DNA of 64,000 nt, taken from assembly GCA_036345935.2 (NCBI GenBank), contig JADWOT020000007.1:2368385-2432384 (forward strand). Reading direction: 5' to 3'. Of this stretch, positions 51,601-61,921 are shown piece by piece. This DNA comes from Taenia hydatigena. Lineage: Eukaryota; Platyhelminthes; Cestoda; Cyclophyllidea; Taeniidae. The notes below the pieces were generated by a model, which saw nothing but the letters and a program-made list of their open reading frames with translations, was not told the DNA's origin and did not search any database. The translations under genes were made by a program, and so were the position numbers. Positions within the stretch are counted from its first letter, which is position 1. Each line of letters opens with the position of its first letter.

Positions 51601-53829
51601 GGTTACGGCCTTCAAAACCAATAAACCTTCTGCCAAAGGGAAGAGGACAGAACTAATGCAGGCCATTCTGTGTGACCGCCGACGAAATGTATGTAGTAAG
51701 ATAAGTGTTGCTTACCAGTGATGTTGACAGTGAGGGTGTATAAGCTGGTGAGGAGGCTAACGGTGATGGTGAGAATGTGGGCAAATAAGCCGAAGCGATG
51801 GCCAACGAATTGAGCAATGGTGTGGGCTCCAGGCGCCTTGGTACGAAATTCCAAGAGCAGCAGCACGAAGATGGTGTGAACCAGCGCACAGCTTGCTGGC
51901 GTGTATTTGCTACCGGCAATGCCGTACTATATCCACAAGTGAGGCTGCACTTTTGAGCTGTTCATAGCATTAATGCGTTGGCCATCATTATAACATGCAT
52001 GTGGTGCCTGTGTATGCCAACGGACTGTACCGAACCGTGCGCCATATACTGGTCGATTAAGCCCTGTCTTCGAATGTCAAAGCGAGTACCCGATGTCTAT
52101 TGTTTAAAGCGACTGATATTTTTGACACCTCAACCCTGTGAAAAACACGACACGATGAGAAAGTAGCATTTAGTTTAGATGTGATGTGCCGATGGCTACG
52201 CGGCAAAGCGAGTCGGCCCAACCGACTAAGGGGATCACCTCAAAATTATAATTTCTCCTTGCAGCTCTTCCGCCTTGGATGCAATAGCTAGGCTTTAATG
52301 CAAATATTGCATGCTGCGCTATCACACAGGAGTATTAGAAAACGCCGCGATGATTTTGTGAATTTTAGAGGCAATGTTAGAATTGCAACATAATTGGTAA
52401 TTTTGAACCGCATAAGCGCTTACTATTTTATGGATACGTGGCACCGAAATCATGGCATTTCTGGTGTCCAATACCAGCGCGATAGTTTCATAAATACCGA
52501 TCCCTAGACCAGATATAAAACGCCAGCGCGTTGGGTTATTGACCTTTAAGTTGGAGTATTATCTCAGATAAGTACCAAAGTAATGTCTTCTAGAGCACGA
52601 ACCGTTGACATAATCAAGTTTTCTGGTTAGCTATCATTAGAAAAGTCGCATTCCTGGCTATTGGATAAAATGTAGCCTAGGTTAAATGAAGGGTCGCTAA
52701 ATAATTATGCTATCCTACCAGTTCTGTGCTTCTCACAGCCTCCAGAATTGTCGTTGGCCATGTGATTTGCACCATGAAGGAGGCAATGACAATGTCGAGA
52801 TGGTGTGGCCTATCGGAACTGCTGCAAATGTCCCTTTGCATCTTCGTCTAGAAGAAAAGCGAAATTTTCGAACTGTTTTACGAGCACACCTAGTAGATGC
52901 AGACGAGACTGCGAAGCGGCGCTGGAAAATTGGGTCATCAACAAGCCCCTTTTAATTATAGAACACTCAGCCCTATGTTTGAAGCAAAAGGGATAATTTA
53001 TGCACCTGACTGCAATAAGTGTATGCACATTAGGACACTAAAACCTAATTTTTCCTAAGAGGGATTTCTCATAACTCCTAAGGTAGAAGTATTTTATTCA
53101 CTTGTTTCCTTCTATGAAAACTAATTAGACATAAATACCAAATATCATGCTTACTACACTTTAGATGGTTTGCAACATAAATAAAAAGGCTAGCCACAAA
53201 AAACCTCACCATTTGGTCTAAATCAAATGCGAATGCTGCACAGCAGAAATTAATGTTTTGCTTGGATAAGTATTTAAAGGGCATGCAACGACTAGGTCTA
53301 GCAACCCCAAGTGCTACTACAAAAAGCAGTTCCCATGGCCAAAGGCTAACGTACTAAAGTTTAGATGACAAAAATAGTGGCAGGCAATGTCCAGGGTGGG
53401 AGGCCATAACAAAACCAATCAGACATCGGAATCACTCTGGGATGATATCAACCACAAAAGCAAACAAAACTGTATTTAAAGCGACAGCTTCATTAAGGTA
53501 ACCACGAGTAGTTAATTTGAATAGAATGGTTTAGTCACGTTGGTATAAATATTTATAAATGGAATAGCAACACCTCTATAACTTACGCGTTTGCGCTTTC
53601 TCGCGCAAAGAGTGCAGATGATGTCAACAGCAATAGCCACGAGAAGAATGGTGCATGTAACTCTGGCCACATCTCTCTCGCTTAGTGCTTTGACCAATCT
53701 TCTACGGGACGCCTTTTGAAGATTCTGACACGCCTGGTTAGCCGGTGAAGGTAACCGCCGACTCACATTCATCGTAACGCCTGGTTCTGGTCGTACATGT
53801 ACACATTCCTCAGGCTCAGTGTCTTCCAT
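45478..53829 (-). CDS. DUR3-like sodium:solute symporter (urea transporter type), 12-exon gene
   Basis: Twelve minus-strand exons join in phase to 703 codons plus stop, provided 16 nt inside exon 5 are skipped. The product is a multi-pass membrane protein. DUR3 proteins of the SSS superfamily move urea (in some relatives polyamines) into cells with a cation gradient. Family features seen, in order: a Y-G-I-A-G motif after a W-P-T-T-I-L helix; K-A-P-G-A-H-T before helix 3; a G-D-S-M-T loop; an L-L-D-Q-A-L-W-E motif like the family's V-D-Q-S-Y-W-Q; L-L-G-K-S-G followed by a V-T-S helix; a cysteine-rich loop leading to C-R-T-H-G-A-Y-R-A-Y; L-S-I-L-W-E-R; and I-D-N-P-L-M-P-W-P-E near the end. Length is normal for DUR3. 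The start is the first ATG after an in-frame TAG at 53845-53847. Substrate specificity is inferred. Exon 5 is the weak point: the gene could be frameshifted there. Confidence 0.85.
45876..46053 (-). CDS. DUR3-like exon 11 (I-D-N-P-L-M-P-W-P-E)
   Basis: Acceptor ATGACCAG|AT completes GAT and gives D-S-K-Q-T-Q-L-T-G-L-G, a hydrophobic helix (G-I-A-F-L-G-G-F-L-L-P-V-L-I-T), T-K-P-L-P-P, and W-C-C-V-Q-E-I-D-N-P-L-M-P-W-P-E-I-F-T. The family has a matching W-x-x-T-R-x-I-D-x-P-L-x-P-W segment just before its C-terminal part. Donor CG|GTAGGC, phase 2. The plus-strand open frame over the same bases is a shadow. Confidence 0.88.
46401..46566 (-). CDS. DUR3-like exon 10 (L-S-I-L-W-E-R helix pair)
   Basis: Acceptor TTGCCTTTTAG|TTG, phase 0, and donor TTGG|GTATGT, phase 1. 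It encodes two membrane segments around C-L-S-I-L-W-E-R-L-S-K-A-A, the family's L-x-x-x-W-x-R-x-S turn. The 1.8-kb intron upstream could hide a tiny extra exon, because relatives usually have a few more residues between the exon 9 helix and this one. Confidence 0.85.
48400..48568 (-). CDS. DUR3-like exon 9 (H-G-A-Y-R-A-Y and helix)
   Basis: Found by following phase: acceptor TTGTTTTGACAG|G completes the lysine codon of exon 8. The 56 codons encode E-C-S-T-R-P-A-I-T-L-V-Y-G-C, then R-T-H-G-A-Y-R-A-Y-T-D-E, then a hydrophobic helix (A-F-T-V-T-A-C-M-L-P-A-F-I-I-F). Donor GCG|GTATGC, phase 0. There is no ATG at its start, so a simple start-to-stop scan misses it. Confidence 0.82.
49139..49281 (-). 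CDS. DUR3-like exon 8 (cysteine-rich loop)
   Basis: Strong acceptor TTCTCTCTTCAG. The exon begins P-F-K-K, continuing Y-I-R from exon 7. It then encodes C-x2-C, C-x-C and C-x2-C pairs among many arginines, and ends W-Y-D-C before AA|GTAATG, phase 2. This is a hydrophilic loop between membrane segments. The closely spaced cysteines suggest metal binding or disulfides; that is inference. Confidence 0.8.
49526..49683 (-). CDS. DUR3-like exon 7 (L-L-G-K-S-G helix)
   Basis: Acceptor TTGTAG|GT gives G-L-V-I-F-A-T-P-I-H-L-L-G-K-S-G, then a very hydrophobic helix carrying V-T-S-C-T-F-S, and V-L-Y-H-D-V-F-A-E-Y-I-R. SSS proteins have L-L-G-K-G-G-A, V-T-S-x-x-S-A-E and a Y-D-I-Y-x-x-Y-I-R stretch at this place. 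Donor ATTCGA|GTGAGC, phase 0. Confidence 0.88.
49920..50129 (-). CDS. DUR3-like exon 6 (L-D-Q-A-L-W-E)
   Basis: About 70 codons with L-L-D-Q-A-L-W-E-T-S-V-S-L-P-P, equivalent to the conserved D-Q-x-Y-W-Q after the G-N-F-G segment of SSS proteins. A long hydrophobic helix follows (V-L-G-L-L-L-A-I-I-M-A-F-C-I-P-F). It ends K-A-H-G at CACACG|GCAAGT, which is best read as a GC donor because it joins in phase to exon 7. A second frame is open across the whole exon by chance. Confidence 0.85.
50166..50295 (-). CDS. DUR3-like exon 5, frame interrupted by 16 nt
   Basis: Acceptor TTGTAG|GT completes the serine codon left by exon 4. The first 75 nt encode N-M-D-S-F-Y-K-L-L-R-C-Y-N-K-S-D-Y-G-I-G-D-S-M-T, the family's loop before the next helix. 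At 50205-50220 lie the 16 bases GTGGATCCGATGACAG. Beyond them the family-like reading is one frame off: S-S-A-I-V-G-A-F-A-S-L-L. Skipping exactly these 16 nt gives G-D-S-M-T-K-S-S-A-I-V-G-A-F, which fits the SSS pattern. The 16-mer starts with GT and ends with AG. Exon end 50166 depends on a poor donor, G|GTCCCT. Confidence 0.6.
51456..51629 (-). CDS. DUR3-like exon 4
   Basis: Acceptor TTTGGCAG|AA restores the frame set by exon 3 (G plus AA gives E) and yields E-G-L-L-V-L-K-A-V-T-K-N-V-S-E-T-V, two hydrophobic segments, and R-R-R-S-Y-S-P-I-I-Y between them. An alternative acceptor, CACACAG, 38 nt upstream gives the wrong frame and a stop soon after. Donor is ATTCA|GTGAGC, phase 1. The intron before this exon is 86 nt. 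Confidence 0.82.
51716..51926 (-). CDS. DUR3-like exon 3 (Y-G-I-A-G to helix 3)
   Basis: About 70 codons starting with Y-G-I-A-G after acceptor ATATAG and ending ATCACTG|GTAAGC, phase 1. It contains a hydrophobic stretch (A-L-V-H-T-I-F-V-L-L-L-L-E-F), the family motif K-A-P-G-A-H-T-I-A-Q-F-V, then G-H-R-F-G and another helix. The usual P-F-W-Y-A after the glycine motif is replaced by S-K-Y-T-P-A-S, a divergence worth noting. Confidence 0.88.
52719..52847 (-). CDS. DUR3-like exon 2 (W-P-T-T-I-L helix)
   Basis: 43 codons, phase 0 at both ends, behind the strong acceptor TTTTCTTCTAG and ended by CTG|GTAGGA. It encodes D-I-V-I-A-S-F-M-V-Q-I-T-W-P-T-T-I-L-E-A-V, matching the SSS segment usually written as S-x-W-T-W-A-A-T-L-L-Q-S. 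Joining to exon 3 keeps the family spacing from this helix to Y-G-I-A-G exactly. The opposite strand is also open here, but that frame is a shadow. Confidence 0.8.
53587..53829 (-). CDS. DUR3-like exon 1 (N-terminus, first membrane segment)
   Basis: Encodes residues 1-81. The first 50 residues are polar, rich in E, P and R, and probably outside the membrane. Residues about 55-76 are hydrophobic (V-T-C-T-I-L-L-V-A-I-A-V-D-I-I-C) and end in a K/R cluster, as expected of a first transmembrane helix. The donor is a consensus CGC|GTAAGT, phase 0. The open frame continues into the intron, but that part is not family-like. Confidence 0.7.
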
Positions 53830-54210
53830 GCTCCACGCGTCGATCTAAATGAACTTGTTGCTCTAGGAAAGATTGCATGTGCCCGAGAACTTTAAAGGGT
53901 ATTCTCGCCCTGCTAATGGATTCTGGGCGTCAACGAAGTGGGAGTGAGTAGCACAACTCGAAAGGTTAATGGATAGGGAAAAGTACATTCTAAGGCTTTT
54001 GGTTTTATTGTGGGTGTCCATAACAACCACTCAATGTAAACTTAAGGACATGGGATAACACGCAATAGAGGGAGAATAGTAATCCAAAAATCATTTAAAT
54101 GCCTGCACCGGGTGAAGTGAGGCTCTGGATAAAGGCCTAGACATTACCCAGTGGTAATATGTTCCTTACCGAAATTGGGACCAATAAATCAGGATTGTAC
54201 CTAGGGCCGA

Positions 54211-54229
54211 ATATATATATATATATATA
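54211..54229 (+). repeat. AT dinucleotide microsatellite
   Basis: Nine and a half AT units, about 400 bp upstream of the DUR3-like start codon. Non-coding. Confidence 0.9.
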
Positions 54230-54299
54230 AATGGACTAAAATGAAGAAAACAGAAGACATGCATTTTTTACTGTTTGAAAGCACAGTGTTGTCAGGATA

Positions 54300-54560
54300 G
54301 TATTTGCAGTGATGAATGCATTTATGCATGCGAATACATGTGTACACAATCTTTTTTATTGAAATAAATGCATGTGCGAATGTGCATTGCGCTTTTAGAA
54401 TGGAGTGCGCATGCTTATACGAAATTATGCATGCGTTAGCGAAGTCAAATAATTGTATGCTAACGCTTGCTTTCATGCAATTGTCATCGTTGTTGATGTA
54501 ATCATATGTGGGGATATCCCTTTAAGGATGTTTCCACATTAGTGATGCATGCATGTGCAT
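54300..54560 (+). repeat. ATGCAT-rich alternating purine-pyrimidine tract
   Basis: TGCAT/ATGCATGC-type words recur every 10-40 nt (ATGCATTTATGCATGCG, AAATGCATGTGCG, TTATGCATGCG, GATGCATGCATGTGCAT). Both strands are therefore open for short spans rich in M, H, A and C codons. It is more likely a simple-sequence or helix-prone tract than coding. Confidence 0.5.
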
Positions 54561-57069
54561 AGTCGATTCCTTTGGCATAGAAATCACTGATCCATCCATG
54601 TATTTGAACCTGCGCATAGGCATACACATTTCCAAGATGCACAATAGCGCTTGGACTGGGTATGTCGGCAAGAGCATTACAAGTTTATTCAATCATGTGG
54701 GTAAGTAAAGCAAAAATTTAACCTGACAGACACCATTGCTGCCTAAGCACGCGATAATGCATGTTGACAAGAGATGTTATTCAAAATTTTTACTGGGTGT
54801 GTGATGGGATTCATTAAAGAGAACAAAACTCATTTATTCGTCGCTCTTCTTTTTGTGGGTCCAGCTTGGTCACCGGCGAAGGAGCCGCATGAATGGTGAA
54901 TTGATGCGTTGATTTGGCTTTTTCAATTTGTTACAACTTGGCCTTCACATCACCCATCCATTCGCTTTCCTTGGCCTAATTTCTTCGCCTCCCACTCTTT
55001 TCCTTCACTCGGATTGGGACTGGCACCTTGTATTGCAATGGAGAAGTACCTAGTTGCCAAAATGGCTACCAGCCCAAAAGACGGAATTAGCAAAAGATAT
55101 CAAGAATAGGAAAATCTGATAGAGTCGCACATTCTAGCGAAACCAACAAGGAGTAATGTCCGAAACCCACACCATTCAACTGTGGATTCCACCATGTGAC
55201 ACGCACGACTAATCAATTTACCTGTGCCAGTTTCAAGGGGTCAATCGCACAGTCAACCCCCTGACACGCTCTGCTGAGCGTTGCTTCATCGCCTTTGATT
55301 CAACTCGCTTCACAGTATCGTTCCTGTCATTCAGGTCTTTGCAAGTAGCTCCATCGCGATTCATTCCCTCCTGCTTTTAATCTTCTTTTACCCCCCAATT
55401 TGCCACCTATATCTTTATCTGCTTGTCAGCCTCAACCTCCTACTCTACCGTTCTTGAGGCGTCAAAGGACCATAACAGATAGATATCGTAGAAATTTTAG
55501 GGACTCATTTGCGTGCATCGTTTCGATATCATCACCCAATGCGAATCACAAAGGAAGGAAAGGCTATGAGTATGCCATTGAAAATAAACCCATTTGTTTG
55601 CCACCGAGTTGATTTCTTCACATTTAACTCAATCGATTGGCTAGCTGAGCAGATAAGTGTACCAATTCATAAAAATATAGGGAAAGGAGAACAGTAAGGA
55701 TTTCTACACCATTGCACTGTACAGGATCACCCTGCATCGTCCACTTCCGATCCTCTTTTCCCATTCCTTGCTCTCTCTCCTCCCATCTTCATGGTTTGGC
55801 ATTCCTTTGCCTCTTTCAGCTGAACAGCCGTAGGTTTGCGAATGAACACCATGGAAATATTTAGGGGTATGTCGCCGACTCTTATAATTAAATTCATATT
55901 ATGTACTGTGTTCACCTTACTGCTCTTGCTTTTAATGGCTCTTGCATTCGTATGCAACCACTGAACAAACAGCGGCAGCAGACCTACTGGAGCGCAATAA
56001 CTTGCCCATATTCATATTCGCACTGTGGAAGCACTGTAGCGCCTGACTTAATCAGACCAGGATCCTCTGGAATACAGCAGACCGAATCAGCCCTTTAGGC
56101 TAGATTATGATAGAGTTGAGTAAATTAGGGTAGATGCGGGTAAGCAGCCTCATCTTCGGTGGCGCTTTCAAATGCCACCATTAAAGTCAACCCCAGCACT
56201 CTTATTTGGTCCGCCTAATCGGCCCAGCGAAAATCCATTCAGTGTAAAATGAGGCCTTTTCTCTTTTCTTTTCAGATGTCAGGGACCTCATACCACGCGC
56301 AAGAAATGGGCCTGATGACTTCCTCGAAACGGACGGGTGGGAGCTCACTTGTCTGCACCTCCTCTCCCGTGCTCCACCCTACCTCATCTTTGGTGAGTGT
56401 CTCCATCGTTCTCCACCACGCCCGATATGCTCTCAAGCAATACGCTTTGCGTTATGTCCTACCATGTGCCCTTCATGCATTCAATTTATCCCGAGAAGAA
56501 AAGTGGATATTTGCCTGCATTTTATTTCCTCACCCTTATCTTTTCACTGTGCTGCCTCAAGAACGTCTAGTTTCTATGGCTCTCTTATCTTCCTCTAACC
56601 TTCACCTCCTCCCACCCCATCTTCTGCCAGCGCTCTCTTAGTACGTTCCCTTCATCTCTTTACTAGTCTCATCCTTGTTTATGGGTATTATAACAATGCC
56701 AAGAAACATAACCTAGAACCGAGTAGCATAGACTAAGCTGAGGACCAACACTTGTTTCAGCAAAGCTTAGCCTAAAATCGCCAAACACTATCCATCTTCA
56801 TCTTTTTGCTGTTTCCTTAGCTTGCTCTACATCAACTCGCTTTAGTTCCGCCTCCTACTCTTACACCCACTCCCTCAACAGCAAAGATGAGCGCGTTGCT
56901 CCCACTTACCACTTTGTAATTTGCGGGCTGGCCGAACGTCTACCTGCCCATCTCACTACCTACACATTTTTCCCCCTGTAGAAGTTGCCGCGATCTGGCG
57001 TTCTGCAATAGCGGTGTAGATGCGTGCCTTATCCCTTCGAATCCATCTGAACTCTGTTTGCCGTCAGAG

Positions 57070-57072
<3 letters not shown>

Positions 57073-57100
<28 letters not shown>
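57073..57100 (+). repeat. TG dinucleotide microsatellite
   Basis: Fourteen uninterrupted TG units. The open frame crossing it is an artefact of the repeat. Confidence 0.95.
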
Positions 57101-57101
<1 letters not shown>

Positions 57102-58256
57102 CAAGGTCCATTCCCTATTTCTGTTCTATTAGGGAGCCGCATATTAAATGGGATCGAAATGATACAGGTAGGATCATGTGTGTGCACGTATGCGCTCGGA
57201 TGCATATGAGTGAGATGGTACATCGTAATACTTCCTTTTAACTTGCCCTTCTGGACTACCAGATCAACAGTTTCATATCGGGGGAAGCAAGCTTCCGATT
57301 CAGTCCCTTATTGAATGGCTTGTTATTTCAAGCTTACCCATCGCCAAATCATCTAACCCTATTCCTCCTACTGCGGCAGCCTTTTAATCTTTTTTTTAAA
57401 TTGAAGTGGGAGCCCCAATTGGGGAAGGGAAAATTACCAAAACGCCAAACTTGCATCATCAGAGTGTTAGACATTAGGCCGACAGGAGCCAAATTGAAGC
57501 AAAATATGCACGCATAACGTCAACTAGCGGGAACAATCACGCATATAGTCATCACTTTTAACTACCTATTCGGACAAGGACGGACAGTCGCAATATGAGA
57601 ATTAGAATCATCAATACCAATATTTAGAGCATCTAAACGCAACTACGTGAGACAAGGAGGTCTAGATAGCCGGTTGTGATTGAAGCAAAGTCAAGATGGG
57701 TAAATAAGAGCGCAGCGCTACAGGCAGTCATCAAGGAGCATCCTGCCATTTTCATGCGGTTTCCATGTATGAAACAAATTAAAATCATTAATAAGAAACC
57801 ACGAAACTGCAAAGGTGTAGAACAGTGGCTGTAATCAAAGCAAAATCCAGCCAGATAAGTGGGGAGCGACGTATGCACCATGCCTTCAAGGCATACATTG
57901 ATATTTTATGTGGTCTTCGCATGTAGAATAGCCCAAAATACTATTATCTAGTCCAGCAGCATCCAAATGCGATTGTGTAAAACAGAAGGGAGGGGAGCAC
58001 CAATTCTAAAGAAAGACAAGTCGTATAAAGGCAAGAGATATACATTAGCTGTGCCATCAAGGACTATCCTTTCATTTTCATGTGTTCACCTAGTATGCAG
58101 CAATCCAAAACTATGGAAAATTTGCCAGAGAGTATCCGATGCAATCGCAGGAGATAGGTAGCTTGAAATACCCTATTGTCAGCAAGGCCCAATAAGGTCG
58201 GTTGAGGAGGATCGCATCGCATCAGCTGTGCCTTCGGAGATTAGCCCACCACTCTT

Positions 58257-58860
58257 ATGCGTAGTCAATAGTTGGCTCGCAGGCAACGGTGCCAGCGCGG
58301 TGAACGATGACGACGTAGGAGAATTGGATGCCATCTAAGAGGGTGGCAATTGCCACCACTCCATCTGCTCATCCATATTCGACCACTAACTCATCATAGC
58401 CATATAGTCGGATAGGTCACATTCTGATTTCTCATTCCTCACCAGCTCAACCTCGTCCTCATCACCCTGCTCGTGTCCCTTGTGATCCCGAGGATGTCCT
58501 CCGTCCCATTATCGCGGATGAGGCCTGAGTGAGAGTAGACATTCGATTGACTGGATATGGGTAAAAGAGGTTGAATGAAGACTGAAGACTGTAATGGGAA
58601 GAAAATGAGACACTTACCAGTGTGTTTCATGATAATGACTAGAGGTGATGATATTGCCGTCAGTCGCACCACGGAATGCGGATTTGAGGTGTAGGTGGAG
58701 GCGGAGTGAGGAGAGGAGACGGACACAAGAGGGGGGTTGGAGGCTAAGGAAGATGGGCGATGCCCGATTGCAATGAAAGGGCAAGGTCCGAGGAGTGGTG
58801 CAGTTTTTTACGCTGGCACCAATCGTGGTCTTTCCGACATCGATGCTGGCGTTGGTGGTG
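58257..58860 (+). repeat. Dispersed repeat R4, copy b
   Basis: Partner of 40480-41060, same orientation, followed directly by the degenerate TTTGACT/TGATT simple repeat. Confidence 0.8.
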
Positions 58861-58934
58861 ATGCTGCTGCCACCGCTGCCCTTCATTTAAATCTCACAGG
58901 TCGATCTCCCAAATTCCAAACTAATCCATTAAAC

Positions 58935-59015
58935 AATGATTTGATTATTTGACTAAAAGACTAATTCTTTGATTTTTTTGCTTGAATGACTGGTTGAATG
59001 ATTTATTTACCCTTT
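58935..59015 (-). repeat. Degenerate TGATT/TTTGACT simple repeat
   Basis: The reverse complement reads AACCAGTCATTCAAGCA and ends in AGTCAAATAATCAAATCATTG, resembling the tract at 39885-40025 in opposite orientation. Confidence 0.5.
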
Positions 59016-59689
59016 AGTTCTCGACTTTTGTTTTAGTTCTGTTGTTAGACTGATCACCAATGAAATGATTACGTGTTCCAGTCAGCAGTTTGATAAGCCA
59101 CTAGAGGTAGGGGATGACGAGGCTGTTGTTTTAAGGCGCTTTCCTTACACCACTATCCAGTTGTGATGTCTGATGCCGGAGGTTGATCAATGACAAGGTG
59201 AAGAAAGAACTCGAAATAGGAGAAGCGCTATTCAATTTCCAAGTGGTTTAATCAACTCTTGCTTTTGGGATACGGGACCGCTTTAGATCTCTGTCGTTGC
59301 GCTATCGCCCGCAGACAATGCCGGTAGCCCAAATCCTGCTCTATGCATACCCAATCACTATGCCATATTTCGTCTTCAGGTTAGTCCCTAACTTCTCACG
59401 TAATGCCAAATCATAAGAGACCATTTTGTAAGCAAAATGTGTTACGTTACTGCTGTTTTATTATATTGTTGTTGCCTTGCATTCAGCCCTAATGTCTCTT
59501 TATATTCGTGCTTGGTTTAAACAGTATATAGGAATCAAACAGCAGTTGCACTAATCAGTCGCTTTTAAGCAATTATTTTATTAGCCCTACTGCGCCCGCC
59601 TGTCTATCAAGTCACACCAAGGTAAGTTGGCACCCGGTACTTCAATACAATCGCCCTATTTATGTTCACGATAACCTACTAATGGCCAC

Positions 59690-60330
59690 CACCAACGCAT
59701 GTTATTCAGTCGGCTCAGAAGCCACGTCAACGAATGGCACTCCACACTTGCGAAAGCCAATGAGCTCATCACAAATGTCATCCATCGCCCATTTAAATGA
59801 AGTCATACATAGCAAGTCAATACAGCACAAGAACAATACTTTAAATTGGCCAAGTGTTCCAACAGGCACGATCGCCTCCACGCCTCCCACATGGAAGAAC
59901 ACACTTAATTGTTAAATTTTTCGAACTACATTCCCAGTAGAGTGCCACAGAATGTTGAGTATCGGTGGCGGAGCGAACGATGAAAGGCTTGACATCACTT
60001 CTCAAGACTAGCGGACAAAAATAGATGCGCTCTCTATTTTCTTCAGCACAAATCAGCACTGCACACGCGAATGGGCCATCAAATCACAAAGGCGGTGGCA
60101 TCTTAAGCAGCAGCGATACAACCACCAAGCTCTCAAATCCGTGTCTTGCAGTGACTGCCTTCTGCCACAAGATTGGTCGAATCGCAACAATGAATGCTGT
60201 TGATAGGGGACTCGACTTTAAATGAGAGGCTGCATACACCCCTACTGTTACGCGTCTGTAATCACGAGGTCCCATTCATTGGAAGGGGAGGCAATCCACT
60301 CACTGGCCATCATGGAACCACTGCACACCC
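59690..60330 (+). repeat. Dispersed repeat R5, copy b
   Basis: Inverted partner of 38095-38665. It carries the V-G-S-E-A-T-S-T-N and C-L-A-V-T-A-F-C-H peptides in two different frames. Confidence 0.7.
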
Positions 60331-60847
60331 TACTTCTAACTGGAGACACGTTTACTTTGAAGTAGTTCATTGTCGTCTCCATAGAGGGTTGCGAGTTGAT
60401 TGGCTTTCGCGGGTTTTGTCAGTTGATGCAAAAGCAAACACATCAAAACCGCAGCAACGAAATGCGTGTGTAAATGCCTTAGGCTAAAAAGATCCATTCG
60501 ACAAAGGAACAAAGTGATAATGAGCAGCTTTTTACTTTTACATATCGCGATGATGGATAGGCAACTCAAGGCTACTGCCTTTCGTAGTCCTTCTCAAAGG
60601 CGAGCAATTCATAGTGCAACCTGTACGCAGCTAAGTCACTGCGCCAACTACCAGACCCATCAAAGTTAACTTGAATTGTGCGCATATCTTTCAGATGCAT
60701 AACACTAACCAGGCAAACCAAGAAAACGAAAAATACAAACAAAATAATTACACCATTAGTGTTCATAAGCCCATTTCATAATGACATCGAAATCATGAGA
60801 ATTGATGTTCTGAGTTGTGGCGGGATCACTGAACAAGGCTGGTAACG

Positions 60848-61027
60848 GTGAAAGCCCCTAGAGACGCCGGCGAGGCAGTCGCGTTACTGGTCGGGTGCGA
60901 GGTGGAAATCGCGCTCCATTTGATCGAGCAAGCGCACTTGATAGTCCACGGGCATGAGGATAGTGGGTACAAGGCCTTACACATGGGCAAATATCTGCTT
61001 CACAAATACCCTCAGACGCTCATTTAG
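60848..61027 (+). other. GC-rich open frame, faintly ankyrin-like
   Basis: An island of GC-rich sequence carries an open plus frame from GTG to TAG (open from 60833). It includes A-L-L-V-G-C-E-V-E-I-A-L-H-L-I-E-Q-A and D-S-G-Y-K-A-L-H-M-G. The G-Y-x-A-L-H and E-I-A-x-x-L-I spacing recalls ankyrin repeats. There is no clear splice acceptor and no ATG. The minus strand over the same bases has two stops. It may be a decayed exon, a transposon remnant or chance. Confidence 0.25.
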
Positions 61028-61921
61028 TGCAAATTTACGCGGATAGTTGACTATGTTAACCAACGGCCAACCCGTTTTCAGATAAATGCATATCAAAGGG
61101 AGAGCGACCAGAAGTTTGTTGTTCAAATTGCGATGGTGCTTCAGAGCAGTCTCGACTGGGCCCCTATGTCCCGTGAATCAATTTTCAGCCCCCTGGCAAA
61201 CGAACAATGCAGTCAAGACCAATCACTAATACGACTAAGAGAAGAAGGAGAATCAGGCAGAGGCTGCCACATTACTACAACAGTGGGATACACACGAAGG
61301 GATGATTAGTGCAAGGCAGTCGCCATGATACTGCATCCTCACCAAACGCCTCATTTAATGAGCATTTCTGAAAAACTCATCCCAAGAAGTCCCTTAAGGG
61401 GACAACAAATGCGCACAGTTCGATGGTTCTGATAAAAACACCAAACAAATCTAGACTCAAACAATGCAGCACACTTTGTATCCTAACTGTTGCAGCTTTT
61501 GTGAACACAATAGCAACTGCCAAATGAATCAACAAAATTTTCTTACAAGTTGGCAAAATTGGATGGAGTCCAAAATAGCACATGATTCTGAAAGAACAAG
61601 GCTTTCGAATTTGGGAGGCAACAAGAAGGGGTAACACAGCGGCAAGCTTTCAATTCACGAGTTTATTTGCTGGAACATGCTCAATTGATGTGCCAATGCA
61701 TAGTGCATCAACCGCTGGTATGATTTAAAAAGAGAAACGTTTATTTGGAGGTAGGAATTGCAGTCCACTGCGGATAGCAGCAAGAGTTGTGATGTCGACT
61801 AATGCATCACACTTATCAACATCTAGTAGGCTTTAGTGATTAACAGCAGCACCAGAGCATTTGAGTAAGCACTCTGACAACTCTCAATCGTATTAATTAT
61901 AAATCCTGTGTGTATATGCAC

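Larger units (their letters stand above)
53848..58256. other. Upstream flank of the DUR3-like gene
   Basis: Contains the AT and TG microsatellites and the ATGCAT tract. From about 54.9 to 57.0 kb the plus strand is pyrimidine-rich. A 130-codon plus frame at 56249-56641 reflects that composition and has no recognisable domain. Confidence 0.5.

Noticed and set aside
52707..52955. Plus-strand 82-codon frame
   Set aside because: Antisense shadow of DUR3-like exon 2.
53512..53586. Read-through extension of exon 1
   Set aside because: Lies beyond a perfect CGC|GTAAGT donor and is not transporter-like.
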